Shown here: piece by piece, positions 1 to 10,484 of the stretch
Position numbering within the stretch: the first letter of the stretch is position 1
How the letters are laid out: the number at the start of each line of letters is the position of its first letter
NCBI GenBank assembly: GCA_900073065.1
Contig: FJOG01000007.1
Span: forward strand, 979,453-1,043,452
From: Phialocephala subalpina
Lineage: Eukaryota > Ascomycota > Leotiomycetes > Helotiales > Mollisiaceae
DNA length: 64,000 bases
Reading direction: 5' to 3'
Made by a program: the position numbers and the translations under genes
The notes under the pieces: model-generated
What the model saw: only the letters and a program-made list of their open reading frames with translations
The model's database searches: none
What the model was told of the DNA's origin: nothing

Positions 1-1287
1 GCCGATTCTTGAAAAACTTACATCGACCTTGGGAGAAAATGACGCTCAGAACGTTTCCGAAAGCAGAAAGGGCAACGAACACAGAGAGGACACGCTCAGC
101 CCTTGGACCGAACATATTGCGGAAGAATGTTGCAGCCACGATACGGCCGGAGCTGATGATCTCGGCTTTGGGGACAGCTGCGAAGTAGGCAATCTAGGAA
201 AATTGTCAGTAGTGCGGGGTACGTTTAAGTTTTCGGCTTGACTGACGTTGACGAGCATATAGAGAATTGATACAAGAATAATCGCTGCTGGAGCGGATCT
301 CTTGAGTGTCCGAACAGCATCCTTGGTTTCAGACAAAGCATAATTGGCGTTGGAGTATCCGATGTACGACCAAATGACGTTGTAAAGTGCAGTGACAACG
401 CCGTATCTGTAAGATGGTCAGCAATAGTTAAGTCGAAGAGAAGATTTGGCAGAATATACGCGCTACCCGTAGTACCAGCGAACGCATTGCTGAAGTTATC
501 AGGCTTGTCAATTCGAAGATGTCCTCCAAGAGCAACAAATCCAGAGATGATGATCAAGGCAAGGATCAGCAATTTCACAGTTCCCAAGAAGTTCTGCAAC
601 CTCAAGCCCCAATTCAAAGCCAATCCGTGGATCAGGAACGCAGTTGTGATGCAGGCGAGTCCAATGCCACGTTGGTTCCATCTGTTGACCTCGACATTGG
701 CGGCATTCAAAATGTACTCTCCGAAGATGACCGAGTTCGAACCTGCCCATCCGAGCAAGACAACGTACCCCGCATACATAGCAGTGACGAGGAACTTCGG
801 TTTTCGGTAGACATATTCGAGGTAGTTCTTCTCTCCTCCGTTTCTGGGGATCCCGGTACCAAATTCCATATATACCAGCATACCCGCAAAGCAGATAAGC
901 ATACCACAAACCCACATCATAAGGGCGAGGCCCACGGACCCAGAGAGCTCAAGGATCGAACTTGGTGTCGCGAAGATACCTGTCCCCACCATACGGTTGA
1001 AGATCAGGAAGACAGCTGAGACCCATCCGATTTGTCGACGAGACTCGCTCGTCCTGTAATTCTCGACATCGCCTAGTTTGGGTGAGAATGTGTCTCCTCA
1101 ATTGGGACAATTAATCCTAGGGAGGTATACCTTCAGCAATAACTGGTTCGAGGACAGCCTCATGTGTAGCATCTTTGATAGGATGCTCAGTGCTAGATTT
1201 CGCATCAGACCCTGATGGCTTGTCTGCAACACGTCCATGGAGGAGTGTATTGCGACCATCACGCAGACGGTCCCGGATTGAAGACAT
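1..1287 (-). CDS. Methionine-permease-like amino acid transporter (3' end outside window)
   Basis: APC-superfamily plasma-membrane permease, closest in feel to the fungal high-affinity methionine permease (MUP1)/LAT group. Exons read on the minus strand: 1287-1131, 1072-460, 406-247, 193-22, with a further donor at the window edge (21-1). The junctions keep frame and restore family motifs: MVGTGIFATPSSI in TM1, the GGEKNYLEYVY segment, ETKDAVRTLKRS after TM6, and the NVLSVIFSQGR loop near the end of the visible part. The N-terminus is a hydrophilic cytosolic tail of about 50 residues starting MSSIRDRLRDGR. The last helices and C-terminal tail lie outside the window. The family assignment rests on motifs; the exact substrate (methionine or another neutral amino acid) is inference. 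Confidence 0.85.
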
Positions 1288-1978
1288 TGTATTTGTTGAT
1301 TCAAACCCTGCTCATCCACAACCTTTTGGTGTAACAAAATCAGAAGCCACGCTATTAAGATTAATCACATTAAGTGAAGTTAACAGCAATATCCCAGCGC
1401 CGCGGTCACTAGCCATGATATATGGAAGGAAACAGCAGCAGATGTCAGCACTTGGAAAATGTTCTCTTCGTAATAGAAAATTTGTGCGATTGCGAATATA
1501 TCGTTCAAAAGATGCAATTCTGACCAGTACCAAGAACTGCCTTGTGCACTGCGAATGTCCAGCGTTGATTGGGAGAACCAAGCACATAAGAGGAATGGCC
1601 CGAATCGAGACGTAATTTTTACCACATCGGCCCACTTGGCGAGCCGCTGGTACCAACATACGATCAGTTTAAAACTCGAGTCGTGCTGCGCTATGAGGTT
1701 GCCATGATATTCGCCACGGATATCACAAGCATCACAAGCATCACCCCACTGGATTTTCACTTCCGTCAATACCCGGCGTGGGATGTGCTCGCTTGTTGTT
1801 GCGATGGAAGCCGTGAAAAGGAGAGAGGTTCACGTGACATGTAAGGTGAATATGGAATGACTTCGGTCTCGCCGAATGTGAGGAATTAAAATTGTGTTTG
1901 ATGAATTATTAGTGATCAAGCGTGTGAGCCAGTCTTGGAGGATGAGTACATTGTCTGAATCTTAAAGAGATTTCGTAC
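1288..1978. other. Intergenic region, no gene seen
   Basis: Divides the permease start (minus strand, 1287) from the stop of the FAD protein (minus strand). The open frames here on both strands lack family motifs and start context, so I regard it as the permease promoter plus the FAD-gene 3' region. Confidence 0.6.
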
Positions 1979-3382
1979 TCAGACAGCAGCAGCAGCAATA
2001 CCTGGCAAAAGCGCATCAGTAAACCCCCACAACACACTCGTATAATCGCCAGCCCAAGCACTTCCAGTGTAAAAGGTCCCTTTCAACCCTTGCAGCGCAT
2101 ACAAAGAAGTATAAAAGCCATTCTTGACGGAATCCGCGGTAACTCGAAGAAGCATCGGTGTGTGATTCGAGAGGACTTCAATGGATGGAGTGCTTGCGGG
2201 GATTGTGCCTGCCGCAGACATGGCAGCAATACTGGAGAGGACGAGATTCTGGGCGTCTTGGTCTTTCTGGGGCTTCACGCTGACGGTGTGAAAAGTGTGG
2301 AGTCCGGGAATGCCGCTGAAAGAGAACTCTTGGGCGTATGGCAAAGTGGGAAGGTTGAGCGCGGTTCCATTCGCGGTGTTGATTACGTTGACATCATCTG
2401 GAATGCCGTTGCGGATGATTCTAGTGTAGTTGGTTGTATATTGCCATTGGTTGAAAAGTGATGATTCGTGATGGTTAAGGGTGAATGGCTTGAGATTGTC
2501 TGCCGTGGGTGCTATTGTCACAAGAATCTTCTTGGCTTTGATCAGCTTCTGCCCGGTTGGTGTCTTGACTGTGATCTGCTGGAGACCATTATCATGGCGA
2601 GCAACATCAACCAGAGTTGTATTGTACAGCACATCTGCTCCAAGTAATGCCGAAGCTTTTAGGTAGATCTCACTGTTGAAGTGGTCGGCTGGAACAACGA
2701 AACCGCCCTCAAAGAGGGCTTGAAGTTGGGGGAGTCCAAATGTCTGAATAACGTAGAGTGCTGGCGTGTTGAGGAAATCTCCCACAGATTGCGCGAACGT
2801 CCAAATTGTTGGAACAGCTGCTTGGATTCCGTATTTTGTGACAAAGTCTCCAAACGACAGCAGGAGATCTGCAGGTACAGGATTGGGAAGATTGTATCCT
2901 CCAACCAGGAATGGCCATTGCGAGACAATTCCAAAGTAAGTAGTGAGTGCGGTTGTAACATCCGCCTGTGTGAATGGCGGTACGACAGGCTTTCCAGTTT
3001 TGAAGTCGATGTATTCCGTCGCGAATGGTGGTTGGACGGCAGCGACGAGAGGGATATTGAATCTGCCAGTGAAAGCTCGAATAATTGGTCCATCAATCCA
3101 AGCTTGAACGCCATAGTCTACTGGAAAACCTGTTACGGGGTCGAAGTAGGTCTCGGTATGCCCTCCAAGGCGACCTGTCCTCTCAATTACAACCACAGTT
3201 TTGTTGAAGTCTTCTCGTAGGCGGACGGCAGCGTAAGTTCCTGTTGCTCCACCTCCAATGATCACGACGTCGCGAGTAATGATGTCTTGAGGAGCGAAAT
3301 TGCGTACGAGAAGAGGAGGTGCTGCAATTGAGAGGGACAACAATCCGAAAAAGGCTGCAGATTTTGAAATTAGACTCGCCAT
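1979..3382 (-). CDS. Secreted FAD-dependent amine-oxidase-like oxidoreductase
   Basis: Uninterrupted 467-residue reading frame. Residues 1-20 form a signal peptide (MASLISKSAAFFGLLSLSIA). A Rossmann FAD-binding motif VVIIGGGATGTYAAVRL lies near residue 39, followed by the ERTGRLGGHTETY segment typical of flavin amine oxidases and of beta-cyclopiazonate-dehydrogenase-like fungal proteins. The C-terminal stretch with YTGSAWAGDY and ALLPGIAAA matches the usual FAD-closing segment of the family. It probably oxidises an amine or a small secreted metabolite, but the substrate cannot be read from sequence. No biosynthetic partners are adjacent, so membership in a secondary-metabolite cluster is not supported. 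Single-exon structure is unusual among its neighbours. Confidence 0.85.
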   Translation of the reverse strand: MASLISKSAAFFGLLSLSIAAPPLLVRNFAPQDIITRDVVIIGGGATGTYAAVRLREDFNKTVVVIERTGRLGGHTETYFDPVTGFPVDYGVQAWIDGPIIRAFTGRFNIPLVAAVQPPFATEYIDFKTGKPVVPPFTQADVTTALTTYFGIVSQWPFLVGGYNLPNPVPADLLLSFGDFVTKYGIQAAVPTIWTFAQSVGDFLNTPALYVIQTFGLPQLQALFEGGFVVPADHFNSEIYLKASALLGADVLYNTTLVDVARHDNGLQQITVKTPTGQKLIKAKKILVTIAPTADNLKPFTLNHHESSLFNQWQYTTNYTRIIRNGIPDDVNVINTANGTALNLPTLPYAQEFSFSGIPGLHTFHTVSVKPQKDQDAQNLVLSSIAAMSAAGTIPASTPSIEVLSNHTPMLLRVTADSVKNGFYTSLYALQGLKGTFYTGSAWAGDYTSVLWGFTDALLPGIAAAAV

Positions 3383-4539
3383 CGTGAATAATGATTGCAG
3401 CGCTCAATATTGAAGACGCGGAAAAGCTCAACAACGGGACAAAATCAAGGAGAGGGATGAGGCGCTCTTAAATGACCTGCACCTCAGCTTTTACCTTTGT
3501 TGTCGGAATGACCAAATCCAATGGCGATGACACTTATCTCAGCCATAATATTTAATTCATTGACACGGAAACGACTTTTGGGGAATTAACATGGATATGG
3601 AACGTGAGGAGCAAATAATGGTCGTTGGCGAGCGCCTCTCAGTTGATGCCGACCCAAAATGGAGAAAAGCACTCGAATGAGGCTTACAGCTGAACAGAGT
3701 AGCCAATACCATATGAATCCCTGCGCCACTAAGGAAATTGACCGTTAGCAAGATTCAGCCCGGTAAGAAGGACAGGGCTGAAAGGACTGTCGAAATTCGT
3801 GATGACATTGCTCGTTGGAGCTTGAGAAATCTGTCCCGAGGAGTTCCAGAGGGAGGATGCGATGCTACGCGAGGATGGCGCAAAATGGAGGTAGGGTTAA
3901 CATTCCGAGCTTATAAATTCGAATTTTTTGACTTGAATCTTGGTTTTGTTGCCATTTGCAAAGATTCATGAAAGAAAAGTGTTTGCTCCGAGGTAGCTAT
4001 CATTCATCTCACATGCATCAAGGGAGAGCTGACTCAACACTTCGTTCTTTCCTCAAGCTCGGAATGTTCGATGCTGCCGCCGTTCAATGTGACAGCTTCA
4101 TTTTCTGTTCACGTCCGTTCCGCTCCCCAGGAAAGTTTCAAAGCTATCCATTTCGTTCCTTTGGACCTGTTCTTCGGACTTTCACATACCCCGAAAACAT
4201 ACTATTAGAAGTTAGGACTAGCATCACTTATACAAAAAGCATGCAAAGATCTCCAGAAAACATGAGCCCAAATCATGTCCACAACAATCACTTTCCCCCT
4301 CTCATTCGGCAATGCGTCTCTTGTCAAAAGTTAGTGGTACTTGCTCTCCAGCATGCGGACCTACTGTCCAGGTTGTGTAGCAGTTCTTAGCTAGTATGAG
4401 CAAGAAATCGGACGTATGTTTGAGCCCAATAAGCCAGCACTGCTACCTCAGGAACGATTTCAAGCATGGCTGATCGATCAATACAACCAGCTCCAGATGC
4501 AATAGAGGGAGGGGGAGTTGAATCAATACTTTTTATAGT
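3383..4539. other. Intergenic region without a supported gene
   Basis: Promoter side of the FAD gene plus about 1 kb of ordinary-composition DNA. Frames such as 3956-4390 (144 codons) have no start context, splice partners or recognisable motif. I see nothing else here. Confidence 0.5.
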
Positions 4540-5110
4540 AGCTTTTTAGCTTATATAAAGACGTCTAATAAATAAGCAAAAATATATTTCTCTTTATTTG
4601 TTTCATATAATAATCAAAATATTTAATATATTATAATATATAAAATTTAAATAATATATTATTTTTATATATTATAAATATAAATATCTTTAGATTATTT
4701 TATTTAATTCGTTTAATTATTCTTTTATTTTAAACGTATATATAATTGATATATAAAATATATTATAATACTTTTTTTATTAAATATATATTTTCAAAAA
4801 ATATTTATTAATTATTTTCTTTTATTAATTTAATTTAATATTCCTTTATAAAATAAATATAATAAACTTTAAAACGGCCTTATTATAATAAGTATATCGC
4901 GTTATTTATTTCGAATAATAATATCGAATTATAAAATAATATTAAAAACAAGGAATATTTCGATCGAAAATTATAATAATTCGAATCATCGAATTGATAA
5001 TCGTAATTCGAAGTATTAATAGTAATAACCAGTCGAAAACTAAAGTTTTTATAATAAATAAAAACTCTATAATAACTTTTAAAACTACTCTTTTTGATTT
5101 AATTTTAGCT
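4540..5110. repeat. Extremely AT-rich island, RIP-like relic
   Basis: About 570 bases dominated by TA, AT, AAT and TTA words, with almost no CA or TG dinucleotides but scattered CG-containing words such as TTCGAA and TCGAAT. That pattern (loss of CpA/TpG, gain of TpA) is the signature of repeat-induced point mutation in Pezizomycotina. No open frame crosses it. The edges are sharp: ordinary composition resumes by about 5110. The original element cannot be identified from what remains. Confidence 0.7.
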
Positions 5111-8023
5111 CTAAGATTTTATTGCATAAGCTCAATCTAATCTCGCAAACAGCGAGATTAATCTCTTAAAGAGATACAAGTTCGTAGAAGGCACTAGCAA
5201 ACTCCTAAGAGTCTGCTACGTATAGGTGTTGAGTCGTCGTCCTCCGATGCAATAATGGTGCAGATTAAGCTTTCGGATACAATCTCAGACCGGTGCTGGT
5301 CATCTACTAAGCTTCTATCGCTAGATACTTGGGAGAACCCGTAAAAATATTGGAGAGGGCGGAGGAACTGTTAAAGAGAGATAGGACCAGATACTTCGTA
5401 GATACAAATTATATGCGTTGAGGTTATATCATGACTAAATGTTTCTGTCTGAACTCTTGGTGAACTGTAATTGAATCACAGCGCTGATGAAACTGGTTCT
5501 AGGGGCATTGGTCGTTAAAATTTTAGGCTGGCGATCGCTAAAGCTTCCGTTTGGCCCATAACAAACCAACGACATGTTGCAAGTGCGGGGTAGAATAACC
5601 CCGCATTTTGATGGGCTTCAAGGGCTCGCACGATTTCCAGGCTTTATACACTAGATTTCCAGCGGCTTACGAGGGGTTACATGCTGAAATCATGAAATTA
5701 AGATGGTCTATCGCTAATTTTCAGAGCTACTTCTAGGTAAGTTTGAGTTACTCGAAGGAAAATATTTCACTCCAAATAAACATAGAGAATGCTTACATTA
5801 TTCACGCTTAGTGTCTGCCCGTGAGTCAATTTCCCAAATAAGTTTTAAAACCTCCAGTACTCACTTTACTTTCCGTATACCTCACCCCTCGCTTTCAACG
5901 TGCCTAGTCCTCAAACAATATAGCTCACTTGAGATTGACCTTCATCATGACTTCAGAACCGAAAAGAGGCAAGAACCGCACGTCTACTGTCCTCCTTCGC
6001 CGCGTTTCATCGGCCAGCAGAGACAAGAATAACTTAGTAACTTACAAACTAACGATGGAAGAGTTGAGTGAATGGATATGGAGATGGTTGGAAGGTATTT
6101 AGCAAACCCGATGCCTCCTAGGGAATGTGGATTGGGTAGTGAGGGGTTGGGTGTTAGGTTGGACTAAGATACGGGATGTGAAATGTTCGAGGAGAAATAG
6201 ATTCTGTCTCTTCGTATCAGGAGTAGGGAAGCACATGGAATGAAGACATGATGGTAGGCAGGCTGTAGGGAATTCATGTGAAAGAAGCACGTTGAGCATA
6301 ATCATGGGAGTGAAGCAACACGAGTGAAGTCAATATTCTGTAGATCGGTCGTCATATCAAAGAGTCATACGCCGTTGTTTTGATGAATTTGCACCATACG
6401 AAAAGATCACCGATACTCAATTGTTCTTCGCAGGGAAGAGCCCCCTCGCTTCGACTCCGGCCCCCAGCCCCACTTCCTCCTTTATCTTCCCCACAGTTGA
6501 GCAACGCCTCCGTATAGATTTAAATAAGCACTTTTTTGTCACCCAACTCGAAGGTGTTCATGGGCTCGCCAAGTTTAAAGCTAAATTCGAGTTGAAGGAA
6601 CCACCAACCGCGAAGTTTAGAACCTCTACGCCAAACGACCAACAAAAAGAGTTTCTTGCTACTAGCCCAATAGTAGATAAAGCTGATTAGCTTTTTGCCT
6701 CTGCGTTCAATTTTGAGGCTCTTATTTTTGTACATTGTGGACTCGCTTTTTGGCCAAATAGAGGTTCCGAGCGAGGTGTGGTTGCAGTACTTCACTTTTG
6801 GTGCGCTGTTGACCTCGAGTGCGCGGACTTTAGGACCATTCATGGACTTTTCCAGCCCGCTTTAAGCTCATCTCTTCCCACATGACTGCGACGTTTTCTT
6901 TATGTGCGTCGAAGGACCCAGGCGCGAAGTCACGCTCGTCGCTTTGGGAAACTTAAGCGCTTAAGCGAGAATCTGAGGGGGAGCATTCCCGTCCATGCAC
7001 GCTTCCCCGACGATTTTGGTGAGACTGCTGAGGCTTAAAAGCTTGCTAGAGTTATTCATGCCCTACTTCAAGCGAAAACCCAAGGAGAAGTAATCGACTT
7101 CTTTCAGTACGTATAACCGAAAGCAACGTTTCTTCAAGTGACAAGAGCATAAAGTGGAGAGAGAAGGGACAGCCAGACTTAGAATCAAGTGGCAGTACTC
7201 AAACGAGATGCAGGAAAAGGAATAAGGCTTTAGAAGTTCGCTTACAAGTCTCAACTACTTGTCACGTAAGCACACGATGAACCAAGTGTTGTCAAACCAG
7301 GCAGGAAGGAGTCACCACCACGTGACAGCTTCGACATCTGATGAAAAGCAGAATGATGACGCTGATTCTTGAGCCATTGAGAAACGCAGACTTGGTAGTC
7401 CTATCATTAAGTTGCAGAAAAATTACAAAACACACTGTTTATTTCTGAGGTATAAATACTTACCAACTTTCCATCCTATCGATATAGAATCTCGCCATCG
7501 TTAGTTCTCCCATTTAGGTTCCACACACTTACCAATCGTTGATATCCTTCACCCTCGGAAAGGTAGTAATCTTACCACTATGACATATTCTCCTCTGTGA
7601 GTGGAAAATTCCCCCCACAAACCAAATAATCTTCCAAATCCTCTGCCCAGAGCTCCCTCTTGTCAGAAAGATATTCGGATTGTTCTTCGCATACCTGCCA
7701 ATGCTCCACATCAGTTCTGGGGCCGCCACGCGTCTCCAGAGTTCCATGACTATGTGCTGCCTCCATATTGAGCGTGTCTTTTAATCGTGGGAGAAAAGTG
7801 TACCTGTCATCATAGAGTCAGCATTTTCTCATGAGAAAGTACTTCAAGAATAGTCGAAATTTAGCTCGGTTGAGCGTTTGGTTCGAGTGTATGTCTGCAG
7901 GACTTCGGAAGAAACAGAACCCCAGAATGGAAGAAGTAATCTCGCGAGAGATCGGAAGGAGTGGGATCTTGCTTTGAGAGACAGAACTCACCAAGATCCA
8001 CCTCGGCTCAACTCAACAGATAT
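5111..8023. other. Gene-poor region, possibly degraded repeats
   Basis: Nearly 3 kb without a gene I can support. Short frames exist (for example 6421-6690 plus, 7578-7766 minus with an acidic 62-residue frame starting MEAAHSHGTLETRG) but none has family motifs or convincing splice partners. Composition is ordinary compared with the adjacent AT island. The 7578-7766 minus frame is the most protein-like and could be the remnant of an exon. Confidence 0.4.
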
Positions 8024-9077
8024 CTATAGTCCCAAAATCCGGAGTGTGCTTGCATGCCCCTCTAAGAATCGGACTAGTCGAGACTCAGATGTCCGAAACT
8101 CTCCTAACTCAAGCCTTTTCAACTTCGGCCAAACGAATCCATTCTCAACAAGATGTGAAAGTTGGGCAGGGATATGCCCGTCCCCGATATAGTTGGCATC
8201 ATCGAACTCGAGCTTCAAGCTTTCCAGATGTGGCATATTGGCGAGGAAGTGGCGTATTGCTCCGCTTTCAGACAGGTACCGATAGCACTCTGCTGATTGT
8301 TCGCCCTGGAGTCCCCCTCCTCTGCAATTCAATACAAGATGCAGGCTAGTCAGGGACCCGCAAGATCGAGTAATCTGAGGTTCCCTGAAAATGAAGTTGT
8401 TTGATCTGAACCAAGTCCAATTCACTGTCCCAGCTCGAAGCTTCTTCAATACCATCTCTGAGGAAGCTGCCGCAAGAAGGAGGGTGATGATTTGGCGTAC
8501 GCCTCGCGGCATAATCTGATTGTACGAGAGTCCCAAGGTCCAATGCGATCATACACATCAGTCCGATAGAGCGTGTTGCAGGAATTCATTGTGATCTTCT
8601 CAAGATTGATCAGATTGGAAAAGGCACGCTTGAGCACAGGAGAGTCCATTTTGTGTTCAAATAGTACGCTTGTTCTCTCATAACGGTTTGATACCAGCCG
8701 TACAAGCATTTGAAGTCCTGACGAGTCCTAATAGGATCAAGATGCAAAACCTGGCCGTTCACCCGACCAGCGTTTGACTCCTTCAAGCGCTCCTCGGTGC
8801 TAGCTTTCCAAGTTGCGAAGTCTTTATTGGAGAGTTCAAGGTATGGGAGTCGTAAGATAGCGCACGGTCGTTTTGCTCATGACTGGATGAGACGAAATTT
8901 CTGGGAGACGCACGAAACTATGCTTTTTAAAGCTATTTCGGTGGAGATGGATGTTAATCCCGGGCACCAGATATTCAAGTCCAACTGCGGCACATTGACG
9001 AGGCGAAAGGCAGGAACTTCCCAATCATCCAAGCAAGCACATATCATGTGTGGCAGCTCCGGAGCGACACTGTCCAT
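8024..9077 (-). pseudogene. Decayed F-box protein gene
   Basis: An F-box-like N-terminus begins at 9077 (MDSVAPELPHMICACLDDW, then FRLVN). The expected continuation AAVGLEYLVPGINIHL is found only in another frame, a shift near 9008. A further in-register stretch (LRLPYLELSNKDFATW) runs to about 8670, then the frame changes to the segment SPVLKRAFSNLINLEKITM, and changes again near 8535 into LGLSYNQIMPRGVRQIIT and the leucine-rich tail ending at 8024 with an early TAG after RILGL. Three or more shifts with no plausible intron between them point to a pseudogene. An intact copy would resemble fungal F-box/LRR adaptor proteins of about 350-450 residues. Assembly errors could explain one shift but hardly all. 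Confidence 0.65.
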
Positions 9078-10484
9078 TGCAATGGTGCGTGAGGATTTGT
9101 TCGGTGGAGGAGGTGGCGGGCTGAGATGGGGCTGAGAGGGCAGCAAAATGGGTCAGCTAATATCACCTACCAGTTGTAGGTTGATATCCAACTCAAAACA
9201 CTTACTAGAAGCGACAAGAATGCGTGTGGGATGATGCTCCGTCTACACTATAGTATGAGAGAAAAATACGAGAAGGTGCTCGGACTCGACTATAAGCTGT
9301 TTTCGTGCATCAAGATCGCGCCGAATGATGAGTAAAAGGTAACCTTGGAGGCAGCTTGGGCTGCAAAGTCCCCCCTCTCAGCGCAAATCCATCGAGGAGA
9401 AGGCAAAAAATGTGAAAGAATCTGCCAATCCACTCTTTATGTATTAGTTCAGGGTTAAGAGCGTGTTTGGATATTCCGAAGAAGAGGACAAGTACTTCAA
9501 AAATAACACTACCGACGATGAAACAAAGCGGAAGTTGTGGCTAGAGGCAAGCGGACTTGCCATATGGCCGTTCACAGACAAATCGCCCAGTCAACGAAGA
9601 TGGAACAAGACTGGGCCGCAAAGGGGGTTGGTTGGAGAAGATGGCCGTGTCGAGGAAGGCGTGTAGGGAGAGGGAACATTTTGTGAGAGATCAGAAAAAG
9701 GTCGCCAAGAAGAGCAACAAAGTCTCCAAACCATCTACTGTAGCCCGCCTCAGCTACTCGCTAGCCAGGTGGCATGTCAATTGTTTGGCATTGTGTAGTT
9801 GGATATGTGAGAGAAATCGATCGTTCATTCGTTACTGCGAGACTTGGCCCGATGACCGTACCAGAAGGAAGGAGGCAATTGCGGTTCCTGCCGAATAGCC
9901 CTAATAACCTTAGTGGGGTCGCGTCAAAGCTCCAGAAAAGAAGCTCTGTCCTTCTAACCCGCGATCTTGCATGATAACTTTTCCTTCGCATATATCGCGT
10001 TCAACTCCAGTCGCGTGAGTTGTGACTGCCCAGGAATTAGATCCAATGGAGGAGGCGTCGATAACACGGCAGGAGCCGCGGTGGCAGCGTGATGTGCTGT
10101 TGGGACGCTCAGCCTTCCCACACCCATCAGGCAAGCATCCTCCTCCGAACTCGTCGAAAAACATTCATACGCCCTCGTTTGACTCAATTCGTCCTGTGCC
10201 GTCATCATATTCAATCTGCTGACCCCCTTTGATAGTTCTCGAGGAGTTTGTGCATCTCTATACACAAGGCTGAGGTGGAGAGGGACATTCGTTACAACTC
10301 ACGACGACGACATTGATACTCCAGCAGCGAATCCACATGCTGTACATCAAACCGTGATCAGAGCACGGAAGATTTCCCCTACGCGGGACAATTACCACTC
10401 TACGACTGTCATCTCGATCGAGTCGCCGGTACCTGAGCGCGGTGGCTGAGGAACATCCGAAAGTCCCTGGGCCACGAGACCGAT
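9078..10484. other. Intergenic region upstream of the kinase gene
   Basis: About 1.4 kb between the start of the F-box relic (minus strand) and the kinase start (plus strand). Several frames of 60-110 codons overlap here on both strands, a sign of chance openness. No TATA-like or repeat structure stood out. Confidence 0.45.
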
